64,000 nucleotides of DNA from Actinocatenispora sp036503555 (GTDB taxonomy: Bacteria; Actinomycetota; Actinomycetes; Mycobacteriales; Micromonosporaceae): contig DASXWQ010000075.1 in assembly GCA_036503555.1 (NCBI GenBank), forward strand, positions 37,230 through 101,229, written 5' to 3'. Positions 14,874 through 24,800 of the stretch are shown in pieces; position 1 is the stretch's first letter, and each line of letters opens with the position of its first letter. The notes under the pieces were generated by a model. The model saw only the letters and a program-made list of their open reading frames with translations. It was not told where the DNA came from and made no database searches. A program made the position numbers and the translations under genes.

Positions 14874-16285
14874 CGGCCACCACGCTCGACCTGGCGAACC
14901 TGTCGAGGTTCCGCCGCAAGCTGACGCTGCTGTCGTCGATCGGCATGTTCCTGGACGGCTTCGACCTGACCGTCATCGCCGTCGCACTACCCGTACTCAA
15001 GAAGACGTGGACGTTCTCGCCGCTCGCGTCCGGCATCACGAGCTGCTCGGCGATCGTCGGCATGTTCGTCGGCGCGCTGGTCTTCGGCCGCGTCTCCGAC
15101 CGCCTCGGCCGCAAGACGATGTACCTGATCGACCTGATCGGTTTCGTCGTGTTCGCGGCGCTGGCCGCGTTCTCCCAGAACGTGTGGGAGCTGATCCTCT
15201 TCCGGTTCCTGCTCGGCCTCTGCATCGGCGCCGACTACCCGATCTCCTCGTCGCTCACCGCCGAGTTCGGCTCGGCCCGCGACCGCGGCCGGCTCGTCGT
15301 CGCGCTGAGCCTGATGTGGAACGTCGGCGCGTTCGCCGCGTACGGGGTGGGCGTGGCGTTCCTGCCGCTCGGCCCGACCGCGTGGCGCTGGATGCTGCTG
15401 GTCGGCGCGGCGCTCGCGCTGGTCACGCTGTTCTTCCGGACCAGCATCCCCGAGTCGCCGCGGTGGCTGATCGCGCACGGCCGCGCCGACGAGGCCCGGC
15501 GCGTCGTCGCCGACCTCGTCAACCGCGAGTCACCCGGTACGACGATCACGCCGGAGGAGGTCGTCCTGCCCGACGCCGCGCCCGCGCGCGACGGTGCCGG
15601 CGGTGCCCGTACCGGACAGTGGCGGCGGCTGTTCGCCCGCGGACTGGTCGGCGCGACGGTGTTCGTGTGCACGTTCTGGTTCGCGCACGGCGTGGCGTAC
15701 TACGGCATCCAGATGTACTCGCCGACGATCCTCACCTCGCTCGGCGGGTCCAGCCAGCTCTCCGCGAACATCGGCTCGGCGATCATCGCGCTGCTCGGTG
15801 TGGTCGGCGCCGTCATCTCCTGCCTGTTCGTCGACTCGTGGGGACGGCGGCCGGTGCTGACGACCGCGTTCGCCGGGGAGACCGCGGTACTCGTGGTGCT
15901 CGCGCTGATGCACGCGCCACCGCTGGCGATGATCGTGGTGCTGTTCGCGATCGCGATCCTGTTCGCCAACATGGGTCCCGGCACCCTGGACATGGTCTAC
16001 TGCACCGAGCTGTTCCCCACCGAGCTGCGCGCGGCCGGCACCGGCCTGGGTACCGCGGTCAGCCGGGTCGGCGCGATCCTCGGCGTACTCGTGTTTCCCG
16101 ACCTGGTCGGCTCGTGGGGGGTGAACGGCGCGCTGTGGCTGTTCGTCGCCGCCGGCGTACTGGGCCTCGTCGTCACCATCGTGATGGCCCCCGAGACCAA
16201 GAACCGCAGCCTCGAACAGACGACCGGCACCCGGGCGCCCGTCGCCGCCGTGCCGGGACTCGCCACCACCAAGGAGGAACAGTGA
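14870..16285 (+). CDS. MFS metabolite:H+ symporter
   Basis: About 471 residues and 12 membrane helices. Family signatures: L-D-G-F-D-L-T-V-I-A in helix 1, the G-R-V-S-D-R-L-G-R-K-T loop, G-A-D-Y-P-I-S-S-S in helix 4, P-E-S-P-R-W-L after helix 6, and the closing P-E-T-K-N-R-S-L-E. These place it in the sugar porter / aromatic-acid:H+ symporter part of the MFS. The ATG at 14870 follows GGAG and overlaps the leader ORF stop. The stop overlaps the next gene as GTGA. The partner hydrolases suggest import and breakdown of one compound, identity unknown. Confidence 0.85.
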   Translation: MTATTLDLANLSRFRRKLTLLSSIGMFLDGFDLTVIAVALPVLKKTWTFSPLASGITSCSAIVGMFVGALVFGRVSDRLGRKTMYLIDLIGFVVFAALAAFSQNVWELILFRFLLGLCIGADYPISSSLTAEFGSARDRGRLVVALSLMWNVGAFAAYGVGVAFLPLGPTAWRWMLLVGAALALVTLFFRTSIPESPRWLIAHGRADEARRVVADLVNRESPGTTITPEEVVLPDAAPARDGAGGARTGQWRRLFARGLVGATVFVCTFWFAHGVAYYGIQMYSPTILTSLGGSSQLSANIGSAIIALLGVVGAVISCLFVDSWGRRPVLTTAFAGETAVLVVLALMHAPPLAMIVVLFAIAILFANMGPGTLDMVYCTELFPTELRAAGTGLGTAVSRVGAILGVLVFPDLVGSWGVNGALWLFVAAGVLGLVVTIVMAPETKNRSLEQTTGTRAPVAAVPGLATTKEEQ

Positions 16286-17088
16286 CCACGACCCGGTTGA
16301 CCGTGTTGGGATTCCGGGCCGGCCGGCCCGACGCGACGTCGCCGTGCTCGGGCTACCTGCTCGAACACGACGGTACGACGATCCTGGTCGACTGCGGTCC
16401 CGGCATCATCACCGAGCTGGTGTCGCGCCGGCTGGAGCACCGGCTCGACGCGGTGGTGCTGACACACCTGCACCAGGACCACATGTTCGACGTCGTACCG
16501 CTGGCGTTCACCCGGCTGCTCACCCAGACGCCGCCGGCGCCGATCCCGCTGTTCGTACCCGAGGACAGCCTGGACACGCTCGCCGTACTCGACGACTGGG
16601 TCGCCGTGCCGTCCGATCCGGCGGTCGGCCGCCCGCTGGCCACCGCGTTCGACATCCGGCCGCTGGTCCGCGACGGCGCGACCGAGGTACCCGTCGCCGG
16701 CGACGTGACGCTGACCGCGTACCGCGCGCAGCACGTGGTGCCCAGCGCGTCGCTCCGGTTCCGTACCGGCGGGGCCACGGTGGCGTTCTCGTCGGACACC
16801 GGCTGGTGCGACGGGGTGCTGGCCGCCGCCCGGGGTGCGGACGTGTTCGTGTGCGAGACGACCTACCTGACCGCGGATCCGGCCATGCTCACCGAACACG
16901 GCCACCTCACCGCGGAGCTGACCGGGAAGCTCGCCCGGACCGCGGGCGTCGGCCGGCTCGTCGTCAGCCACCTGCTCGGCTTCGACGACGAGAAGTCGTT
17001 CGCGGCGGCGGAGGAGGCGGCCGGGCCGGTGCCCGTCACCGCGGCCCGCTCCGGCCTGGTCGTACCCGTCGAGCCGGCGGCGCGCTGA
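16282..17088 (+). CDS. MBL-fold metal-dependent hydrolase (RNase Z-like subgroup)
   Basis: A 268-residue metallo-beta-lactamase-fold protein. H62-L-H64-Q-D66-H67 is the metal motif, later histidines lie in the A-Q-H-V-V-P and T-E-H-G-H-L segments, and the S-S-D-T-G strand supplies the bridging Asp. The G-x-P-C-S-G-Y-L-L start and topology match the RNase Z/arylsulfatase-like MBL group, often used on phosphodiesters or sulfate esters. The GTG at 16282 follows AAGGAGG and overlaps the MFS stop. It lies between a transporter and a HAD phosphatase in the same operon. Confidence 0.85.
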   Translation: MTTTRLTVLGFRAGRPDATSPCSGYLLEHDGTTILVDCGPGIITELVSRRLEHRLDAVVLTHLHQDHMFDVVPLAFTRLLTQTPPAPIPLFVPEDSLDTLAVLDDWVAVPSDPAVGRPLATAFDIRPLVRDGATEVPVAGDVTLTAYRAQHVVPSASLRFRTGGATVAFSSDTGWCDGVLAAARGADVFVCETTYLTADPAMLTEHGHLTAELTGKLARTAGVGRLVVSHLLGFDDEKSFAAAEEAAGPVPVTAARSGLVVPVEPAAR

Positions 17089-17783
17089 TGGTGCTGGTGC
17101 TGTGGGACGTCGACCAGACGCTGCTCGACGTCGGCGCGGTCGACCGCGAGGTGTGGTACTCGGTGTGCGGCGAGCTGCTCGGCGTACCGGCGCGGGCGGC
17201 GACGGTCGTGCCGGGCCGCACGATCCGGCAGATCCTCCGCGACATTCTCCGGGAGTACGGCGCGGACACGGCCACCGCCGACCGCCTGCTGCCGGAAGCG
17301 CTGCACCGCGAGGCCGAGCTGCTCGCGACGCGGCCGCTGGCCGCGGAGGGCCGGATCCTGCCGGGCGTACCGGAGGTGGTGGCCGCGCTCGACCGGGCGC
17401 CGGGCGTCGTGCAGTCCGTACTGACCGGCAACCAGCTCGCCACGACCGAGCTGAAGCTCGCCGCGTACGGGCTGGTGCCGCCGCTGGACCTGCGGTTCGG
17501 CGCGTACGGCTCGGACCGCGAGCACCGGCCCGACCTGGTACCCGTGGCACGGTCCAGGACCGCCGCGGTGCACGGCGCGTCGGCCGCGACACCGACCGTG
17601 CTGGTCGGCGACTCCCGGCTGGACGTCGAGGCGGCACACCGCAACGACGCGCGGATCGTCGCCGTGGCCACCGGGACGACGTCGGCGGCGGAGCTGCGTA
17701 CCGCGGGGGCGGACGTGGTGCTCGACGATCTCGCCGACCTGCCGCGCAGCCTCGACGCGATCCTCGGCGAGCGCGCCGCATGA
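17088..17783 (+). CDS. HAD-superfamily hydrolase
   Basis: A 231-residue HAD phosphatase-like enzyme. Motif I is D7-V-D9-Q-T (usually DxDGT), motif II the L-T-G-N segment, and motif III/IV the V-G-D-S-R-L-D-V-E-A-A region, with a helical cap between. The ATG at 17088 shares one base with the MBL stop (TGATG). It probably dephosphorylates an intermediate made from the imported substrate. The Q in place of G in motif I is notable but leaves both aspartates intact. Confidence 0.83.
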   Translation: MVLVLWDVDQTLLDVGAVDREVWYSVCGELLGVPARAATVVPGRTIRQILRDILREYGADTATADRLLPEALHREAELLATRPLAAEGRILPGVPEVVAALDRAPGVVQSVLTGNQLATTELKLAAYGLVPPLDLRFGAYGSDREHRPDLVPVARSRTAAVHGASAATPTVLVGDSRLDVEAAHRNDARIVAVATGTTSAAELRTAGADVVLDDLADLPRSLDAILGERAA

Positions 17784-17823
17784 GGCGGCGGGCTCGGGAC
17801 CGCGGAGGTGGAAAATCCGTGCT

Positions 17824-17850
17824 GACGACGGTGGGGCGCTGCTAGGGTCT
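17824..17850 (+). promoter_or_regulatory. promoter for the small basic protein
   Basis: CTGACG (17824-17829), 15-bp spacer, then TGC-TAGGGT (-10 at 17845-17850). A four-codon ATG ORF begins at 17859, upstream of the true start, for which no role is apparent. Confidence 0.45.
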
Positions 17851-17927
17851 GGCGCATGACGATCTGAGGATCCGCGCCTTTGCGCGCCCACCGGCCAGAC
17901 CAGCACGCACACCTCAGGGAGTTTGTC

Positions 17928-18125
17928 ATGACCGAAAAGCCCGACACGCCGGACGACGACGCGCAGCCGGCCGAGGAGCCCGAGTTCCTGAACCGGGCGG
18001 CCCGGCGCGCGAAGGGCAAGAAGGGCGGCGCCCAGCAGCAGCGTCTCGACGGTGGCCCGAACCACGTCGACACGCACGGGCCCACCCACGGCCAGCGCGA
18101 CTACGGCCGCCGCCGCTCCGGCTGA
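17928..18125 (+). CDS. small charged protein, actinobacterial type
   Basis: A 65-residue, disordered-looking protein. The acidic first half (D-D-D-A-Q-P-A-E-E-P-E) is followed by a basic N-R-A-A-R-R-A-K-G-K-K stretch and a Gly/His/Arg tail. No fold or catalytic motif; it may bind nucleic acid or ribosomes. The ATG at 17928 follows GGGAG. It has its own promoter and a strong terminator, so it is probably a real single-gene unit. Confidence 0.65.
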   Translation: MTEKPDTPDDDAQPAEEPEFLNRAARRAKGKKGGAQQQRLDGGPNHVDTHGPTHGQRDYGRRRSG

Positions 18126-18136
18126 CTACGTCTCCT

Positions 18137-18169
18137 GACGCCGCCCCGGAAACCTCCCGGGGCGGCGTC
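18137..18169. terminator. bidirectional terminator hairpin
   Basis: Perfect 13-bp stem (18137-18149 with 18157-18169) and a 7-nt loop, between the convergent small-protein and thioesterase genes. Confidence 0.8.
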
Positions 18170-18178
18170 GCCGTGCGC

Positions 18179-18604
18179 TCAGCCGATCAGGTCCGGCAGG
18201 GTCGCGAGCGTACGCAGATGGGAGCGCGGGTCGGCGATGAGCCGGCGGGTGGCCAGGTCGAGCAGGCCACCGACCGCGGTGACCTCGGCCGCGGGCGTAC
18301 CGTCGGCCTTCGTGACGTGCTGGACGATCCGGAACGTCTTGTGCCCGTCCTCGTACACGAAGGCGCACGAGACGTCCACCTCGTCGCCGCCGCGCAGCTC
18401 CCGCAGGTACCGGATGGTGGTTTCCAGGGCGACGGGGCCGACGCCGGTGGCGAGCAGCGCGTCCTGGGCGACGCCCGCGGCGCGCAGGCACTCCCAGCGC
18501 GCGTGCTCCGCGTACTGCAGGTAGACGGCCTGGTTGAGATGGCCCTGGGTGTCGAGTTCGTACCCGCGGACGACGATCCGCGTGGTGAAGGGATCGGTGC
18601 TCAC
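18179..18604 (-). CDS. acyl-CoA thioesterase, hotdog fold
   Basis: A 141-residue 4-hydroxybenzoyl-CoA-thioesterase-type protein. The V-R-G-Y-E-L-D-T-Q-G-H-L-N-Q-A-V-Y-L-Q-Y motif contains the catalytic Asp region and the N-terminal end of the hotdog helix; R-E-L-R-G-G-D-E-V-D-V builds the next strand. It should hydrolyse acyl-CoA or a related thioester; substrate unknown. The GTG at 18604 overlaps the adnB stop (GTGA), so it is translated in the DNA-repair operon even though its chemistry seems unrelated. Confidence 0.83.
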   Translation of the reverse strand: MSTDPFTTRIVVRGYELDTQGHLNQAVYLQYAEHARWECLRAAGVAQDALLATGVGPVALETTIRYLRELRGGDEVDVSCAFVYEDGHKTFRIVQHVTKADGTPAAEVTAVGGLLDLATRRLIADPRSHLRTLATLPDLIG

Positions 18605-21600
18605 GAGCTCTGACCGTACGGCGTCGCGGCCGGCAGGTCAGTGATCAACGCCGCAAGCGCCGCCGCGTCGAGCAGGTCGACGGGCGCCTCGGTCACCCCG
18701 GCGGCCACGTAGTGGAACGCGGCGCCGACCGCGGCCACGTCGACGCCCGCCAGCTCCGCCCACGCCAGCCGGTACGCGGCGAGCTGCACCGCCGCGGCCG
18801 TCGCGTCGGCGCCCTCGGGACGGCGCCCGGTCTTCCAGTCGACCACCTGGTAGCGGCCGTCGGGCTCGGCGTACACGGCGTCCATCCGGCCGCGGACCAC
18901 GATGCCGGCGACCACCGTGGCGAACGGCACCTCCACCGCCACCGGCGTACGGTCGGCCCAGTCGCTCGCCAGGAACCGCTCGCGCAGCGCGGCCAGGTCG
19001 GCGTCGGGTACCGCGTCGGCGTCGGCGGCGCCGGGCAGCTCGTCGATGTCCAGCAACTCGCGCGCCCCGAGGCGCCGCTCCAGCCACCGGTGGAACTCGG
19101 TGCCTCGGGCGGAACGCGGGTCGGGCCGGCGCGGCAGCGGCCGGCGGATCCGCCGGGCCAGGGTCATCGGGTCGGCCGCGAGCGCGACCAGGTCGGTCAC
19201 GCTGAGCGCCGCGGGCAGTGGGATCTCGCCGGCGCCCCGGCCCTCCCGGTCCCGCTCGGCCAGCAACAACTCCACCTCGTACGCCCAGTGCCGTTCCTCG
19301 TCGTCGGCCGGCTCGGCGGCGTCGCCGGTACGCAGCGCGGCAAGCTCGGCGCGGACCAGGCTGGCGGCGTCGGTGAGCGCGGGCCGGCGCGCACCCAGCG
19401 GGTCGGCGGGCCACTCCGCGCGCGGCGGGTTCGCCTTGACCGGGTTCTCCGTGTCGGGCGGCGGCTCCTCGGCCCAGGCGTCGACGTGGCCGGCGCCGGC
19501 CAGGCACCGCTCGCGTACCTCGGTGAGCAGCTCCGACGGGCCGCGGCGGCCGGTCGCGTCCCCGTCCCACCAGTACCCGGAGCAGAGCAGCAGGCGCCGC
19601 GGCCGGGTGATCGCCACGTACGCCAGGCGACGCTCCTCGTCCGCGTCGTGCTCCACCCACCGGGCCAGGAAATCCTTGCGCAGCCTGGACAGTGCGCGCT
19701 GGTTCTCCACAGTGGACACCCGGAACTCGGGCAGCCCGGTACGGTCGCCGCGCAGCCCGAACGGCAGCACGCCCGGCCGTGCCAGCCAGTGGTCGGCCTG
19801 CGAACGCGCCGGGAACACCTGCTCGGACAGGCCGGCGAGCGCCACCACGTCCCACTCCAGCCCCTTCGCGGAGTGCACGGTCAACACCTGGACGGCACCG
19901 GTCACGACCTCGACGTGGCCCGGCTCCAGGCCGCGCTCCTGTTCCTCCGCGGCGGCGAGGAACGCGAGGAAGCTGGCCAGCGTCGCCGTCTCCGAGTCCG
20001 CGGCGAACCGCGCCGCCACGTCGCCGAACGTGTCCAGGTGCGCCCGCGCCAATCCCGCGTCGACGCCGGCGTGCAGCGCGACCTCCACGTCCAGCCCGAT
20101 CGTGTGCTCCACGTCCGCGACGAGGTCGGGCAGCGCCGCGTCCAGCCGGGTACGCAGGTCGGCCAGCTCCGCCGCGAACGCCGACAGCCGCCGGAACCCC
20201 GTCGGCGAGTACGACTCCGCCGGGCCGAGATCGTCCAGCGCCTCGACCAGCGTCACCTCGTTGCCGCCGGGCCCGTCGTCGGTCGGCCGGTACCGCTTCG
20301 ACAGCGTACGGGCGCGGCGGTGCAGGGCCACCACGTCGCGCGGGCCGATCCGCAGCCGCGGCCCGGTCAGCAACCGCAGCAGGCCGGCGCCGGCCGCCGG
20401 GTCGGCGAGCACCTGGAGGGTGGTGACGACGTCGCGTACCTCCGGGGTGTCGAGCAGGCCGCCCAGGCCGACCACCTCGACGGGCAGCCCGCGCGAGCGC
20501 AGCGCCTGCTCGACGGCCGGGATCTGCCGGCGCGAGCGCACCAGTACCGCGGTCGTGGGCGGACTGTCCACAGTGGAGTTCGTACGCCAGTGGGTGTCGA
20601 TCCCGGCCGCGATCCAGTCGGCCTCCTCGGTGTTCGTCGGCAGCAGCGCACAGCGCACCGCACGGCCCGGCAGGGCGTGCGGGGCCGCGCCCAGGATCAC
20701 CGCGGCACTTCCCCGGGCGCGCAGCGGCGCCGACACCGCGTTCGCCACGTCGAGGATCGACGGCGCGTTGCGCCAACTCACCGTCAACGACAGGCGATCG
20801 GCCGGCGTACCGTTGGGGCGGGCGAAGTCCGCGGGGAAACGCTCCAGCGTGCCGGCGCTCGCACCGCGCCACGCGTAGATCGACTGGGCCGGGTCACCGA
20901 CCGCGGTCACCGGATGCCCCCGCCCGAACAGCGAGCGCAGCAGCACCACCTGCGCGTGCGACGTGTCCTGGTATTCGTCCAGCAGTACCACGCGATAACG
21001 GTCGCGCTCGGTGGCGCCGACGATCGGATGGTCGCGCGCCACCCGCGCGGCCCGCGACATCTGGTCCGAGTAGTCCATCGCCTCGGCCGCGTGCTTGCGC
21101 TCGGAATACTTGCGTACCAAGGGAAGCATCTGCAGGCGGGCCTTCTGCCGGGCGAGCAGCCGCTGGGTGTCCTGCGACATCGTGCCCGGGATCTGGGTGA
21201 TCGCGGCGATCAGCCGTTCGGTGAAGCGGGTCAGCTCGTCCGCGTCGCGCAGGTGCTCGGACATCTCCGCCGCCAGGCCCAGCACCTCGCTCGTCACCGT
21301 CACCGGCGCCAGGTCCACCTCCGACATGTCCCCGTCGTACCCGCGGACCACGGCGTCGGCGAGCTGCCAGCACGCGGCCTCGGTCAGCAACCGGGTCGTC
21401 GGCTCGAACCCGGCGCGCAGGCCGTGCTCGGTGACCACGCGCGCCGCGTACGAGTGGTAGGTGGCGACCGTGGGTTCGCCGGGCAGCGCGTCGGATTCCC
21501 CTGCCACCTCGGGGATCCGGGCCAGTTGGCTCAGCCGCGACGAGATCCGCACCGCCAGCTCGCCGGCCGCCTTGCGGGTGAACGTCAGGCCCAGCACCTG

Positions 21601-21804
21601 ATCCGGCCGTACCAGCCGGTTCGCGACGAGGTAGACGACGCGTGCGGCCATCGTCTCCGTCTTGCCCGAGCCGGCGCCGGCCACCACCAGCAGCGGCCCG
21701 AGCGGCGCCGCGATCACCGCCTGCTGCTCGGCCGTCGGCTGCGGCAGGCCCAGCAGCTCCGCCAGGCGTACCGGGGAGAACCGCGTCTCGGCCCCCGGTT
21801 TCAC
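18601..21804 (-). CDS. adnB: AdnB-type helicase-nuclease subunit
   Basis: A 1,067-residue UvrD-like SF1A motor fused to a RecB-family nuclease. Walker A G-A-G-S-G-K-T lies at 43-49, with L-L-D-E-Y-Q-D-T as motif II and V-H-S-A-K-G-L-E-W-D near motif V. The C-terminal nuclease has G-R-M-D-A-V-Y, V-V-D-W-K-T-G and Q-L-A-A-Y-R, i.e. D...DxK...Q-x3-Y. AdnAB is the actinobacterial end-resection machine for double-strand breaks. The GTG at 21804 is chosen because it overlaps the adnA stop (GTGA) and leads directly to the helicase start; a longer frame to 22632 runs inside adnA. Thioesterase coupled downstream. Confidence 0.9.
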   Translation of the reverse strand: MKPGAETRFSPVRLAELLGLPQPTAEQQAVIAAPLGPLLVVAGAGSGKTETMAARVVYLVANRLVRPDQVLGLTFTRKAAGELAVRISSRLSQLARIPEVAGESDALPGEPTVATYHSYAARVVTEHGLRAGFEPTTRLLTEAACWQLADAVVRGYDGDMSEVDLAPVTVTSEVLGLAAEMSEHLRDADELTRFTERLIAAITQIPGTMSQDTQRLLARQKARLQMLPLVRKYSERKHAAEAMDYSDQMSRAARVARDHPIVGATERDRYRVVLLDEYQDTSHAQVVLLRSLFGRGHPVTAVGDPAQSIYAWRGASAGTLERFPADFARPNGTPADRLSLTVSWRNAPSILDVANAVSAPLRARGSAAVILGAAPHALPGRAVRCALLPTNTEEADWIAAGIDTHWRTNSTVDSPPTTAVLVRSRRQIPAVEQALRSRGLPVEVVGLGGLLDTPEVRDVVTTLQVLADPAAGAGLLRLLTGPRLRIGPRDVVALHRRARTLSKRYRPTDDGPGGNEVTLVEALDDLGPAESYSPTGFRRLSAFAAELADLRTRLDAALPDLVADVEHTIGLDVEVALHAGVDAGLARAHLDTFGDVAARFAADSETATLASFLAFLAAAEEQERGLEPGHVEVVTGAVQVLTVHSAKGLEWDVVALAGLSEQVFPARSQADHWLARPGVLPFGLRGDRTGLPEFRVSTVENQRALSRLRKDFLARWVEHDADEERRLAYVAITRPRRLLLCSGYWWDGDATGRRGPSELLTEVRERCLAGAGHVDAWAEEPPPDTENPVKANPPRAEWPADPLGARRPALTDAASLVRAELAALRTGDAAEPADDEERHWAYEVELLLAERDREGRGAGEIPLPAALSVTDLVALAADPMTLARRIRRPLPRRPDPRSARGTEFHRWLERRLGARELLDIDELPGAADADAVPDADLAALRERFLASDWADRTPVAVEVPFATVVAGIVVRGRMDAVYAEPDGRYQVVDWKTGRRPEGADATAAAVQLAAYRLAWAELAGVDVAAVGAAFHYVAAGVTEAPVDLLDAAALAALITDLPAATPYGQSS

Positions 21805-24800
21805 TGGCCCGTCACCTGGCGGCCGTGCGTGGACAGCGGGCAGCTCGACTGCACCGCGCAGGACCGGCAGTGCTCGTTCACGACCGCGCTGAACGTGGCG
21901 GCCGCCATCCGCCGCGCCGCGTCGTGCACCATCTCCTCCGCCCAACCCGGATCGTCCGCGTCGGCGAGCGCCGGCTGCCGCTGCTCGCGCGGATGCGCCC
22001 GGGTACCACCGATCTGCACGAGCGCCGCGCCGCCCGGCTCGACGCCGTCGGAGATGCCGGGCAGCTCCGTGAACGCGTCGTGCCCCGCCGCCACCTGGTA
22101 CGCGGCGAGCTGCGGGTGCACGGCCGCGGCGGCGTCGGTCGGCGCCGTACCACCGGTTTTGAGGTCGATGATGACCGGGCGGCCGTACTCGTCGAGCTCC
22201 AACCGGTCGACCGCGCCGGTCAGCTCCACCGCCGGATCGTCCGGCCGGGACGGCAGCTTCGTCCGGAAACGGCGCTCGGTGGCAACCAGCCGGCGCGGGT
22301 TGTCGGCCAGCCACTCGGCCAGCTTGTCGAGCATCCGGTCCGCCTCGGCCCGCTTGCGGTCCACCACCCAGCGCGCCGGGAACTCCACCTCGTCCCAGTG
22401 CTCGTCCAGGTATTTCCGCAACGCCGCGAGGTCGTCGGTCTCGGCGGCGGCGTTGTGCACCAACGTACCGACGCTCTGCTCCACGCCCGGCGGGTTCGCG
22501 CCGCCGTGCCGCTCCAGCACCCACCGCACGCCGCACCGGCCTACGTTCTCCACAGTGGACGGTGAGACCTCGACCGTCTCGCCGGGCCCGGCCAGCGGGC
22601 GCTCGTCCGACAGCGCGCCCATCCCCCACCACGACGCCGGATGCGCCCCCGGTACGCCCGCCGCCGCCAGCTTCGCCAACTGCCGCGCCGCCGACCGCCG
22701 CCGCGCCGGGTCACCGTCCACATCGGACACCACGGTACGCAGCTCGGCCACCAGCGCCGGCAACGTCAACGCCCGCGGCACCACCGTGGTACCCGCGACG
22801 TCGGTGCCCGTCAGGTCGGTGACGAACCGACTCGGCAGCTCCTCGCCGTCGCCGGCCGCCACCGCCGACACGATCAGCCGGTGCCGGGCGCGTGTGGTCG
22901 CCACGTAGAACAGCTTGCGTTCCTCGTCGAGCAGGGCCGCACGGTGCGCCGCCGTACCCACGGCCGGCGGGTCGGCGGGCTCGCTGCCCGCCGGATCCGG
23001 CTGCCGGCCCGCGGCGAGGTCCACCACCAGCTCCGACCCGAGCAGGCTGCCGCGCAGCCGCAGGTCCGGCCACGCACCCTCCTGTACGCCCGGCACCGCG
23101 ACGAGATCCCACTCCAGGCCCTTCGACGCGTGCACGGTGAGGATCCGCACCGCCTCGCCGCGCTCCCCGGTCGGTGCCAGCGAGTCGCCCGGAAGCTGTT
23201 GCGCCGCAACGTGTTCGCCGAACGCGGCCGGCCCGACACCGGGCAGCCGCTCGGTGAACCGGCGGGCCGCGTCGAACAGCGCGACCACCGCGTCCAGGTC
23301 CCGGTCCGCGGCCGCGCCGCGCTGCCCACCGGCCAGCGCCAACCGGGTCCACCGGTCCGCCAGGCCGCTCCGCTGCCACACCTCCCACAGCACGTCCAAC
23401 GCCGTCGCGCCCGGCTGGTGCGCGGTACGCCGGGCCGTCGCCAGCAGCTCCGCGACGCGTACCGCCGGGGCGGCCCACCGCCGGTCCACCGCCACCAGCT
23501 CCACCGGCCGCCGCAACGCCTCCAGCAGCAGTACGCCCGACGGACGCCGGTCGCCGCCCGGCAGCGCCAGCGCGCGCAGGCCCTGGCGCAACTGCCGCTC
23601 CGTGAACGGATCCGCGCCGCCCAGCGGCGAGTGCAGCAGCCCGACCGCCGCCTCCTCGGTCAGCGTCTCCGGCCGCAGCGCGCACCGCAGCAACGTCAGC
23701 AGCGGCGCCACCGCCGGCTGCGCCGACAGCGGCAGGTCCTCCGCCGCCACCCGCACCGGCACGCCGGCCTGCGTCAGCGCCCGCCGCAGCGGCGCGAGCT
23801 GCCGCACCGTGGACCGCACCAGCACCGCCATCCGCGACCACGGCACGCCGCGCAGCAGGTGCGCCTCCCGCAGCGCGTGCGCCAGGTACGCCGACTCCTG
23901 CGCCGCCGACCGGAACACCCGCACGTCCACCGCCCCCGGCTCCGCGTCGCCGTCGTGCGGCGGCGGGGCCACGGCGCGGTGCCGGGGCGGGCCGGTGAGG
24001 CGGGAGGCGACGCGCCGGGTCAGCGCGGACAGCTCCGCCGCCTGCCGCCACGCCGTCCACAGCACGACCGTCGGCGCCGGTACGCCCGGCGCGACGGGGA
24101 ACCGGTCGCCGAACCCGCTCACCCCCGCCGGATCCGCGCCACGGAACGCGAACGTCGACGAGTCCGGGTCGCCGAACGCCACCAGGTGCCGGCCGTCCCC
24201 GGCCAGCAGCGACAACAGGTCGAGCTGCGCCGGATCCGTGTCGTGCAGCTCGTCGACGAAGCAGTAGCGGAAGCGGTCCCGCTCCGCCGCCAGCAACGCC
24301 GCATCGTCCGTCAGCAGGTCCACCGCCGCCCGGATCAGCTCGGCCGGATCGTACGACGCGGCGCCGTGCCCCGTCGCGTCACGCAGCGCCAGCACCGCGC
24401 CGTACTCGTCGGCGAAGCGCGCCGCCGCCCGCCAGTCGGCCCGGCCCAGCTCGGCGCCCCACGCCGCCAGCCGCCCCGGCGGTACGCCCCGCTCGGCGGC
24501 CCGGGCCAGCAGGTCACGCAGCTCCGCCACGAAACCGCGGGTACCGAGCGCGGCGCGCAGCTCGTCCGGCCAGCCCGCGTCGTACGTCGCGTCCTCGATG
24601 CCGGCGGCGAGCATCTCCCGGATCGTCACGTCCTGCTCCGGCCCGGCCAGCAGCCGCGGCTCCGGCTCGCCGCGCTCGGTCGCCGCGCGCCGCAGCACCC
24701 CGTACGCGTAGCCGTGGAAGGTGCGGACGACCGGCTCGGCCCGGAACGCGACACCCGACGCGTCGGTGGCCAGCCGGGTCGCGACCTGCCGCCGCAGCCG

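Noticed and set aside
17859..17870. Four-codon ORF ahead of the small basic protein as a regulatory uORF
   Set aside because: Very short ATG-to-stop runs are frequent by chance, and no conserved structure surrounds it.
21805..22632. N-terminal extension of AdnB to 22632
   Set aside because: The extension overlaps the AdnA nuclease domain in another frame and has low-complexity sequence; the GTG at 21804 with GTGA coupling gives the normal helicase start.
18712..22908. 1,398-codon open frame on the plus strand
   Set aside because: Antisense to adnA and adnB, with Arg/Pro/Gln-rich low-complexity sequence and no ribosome site.
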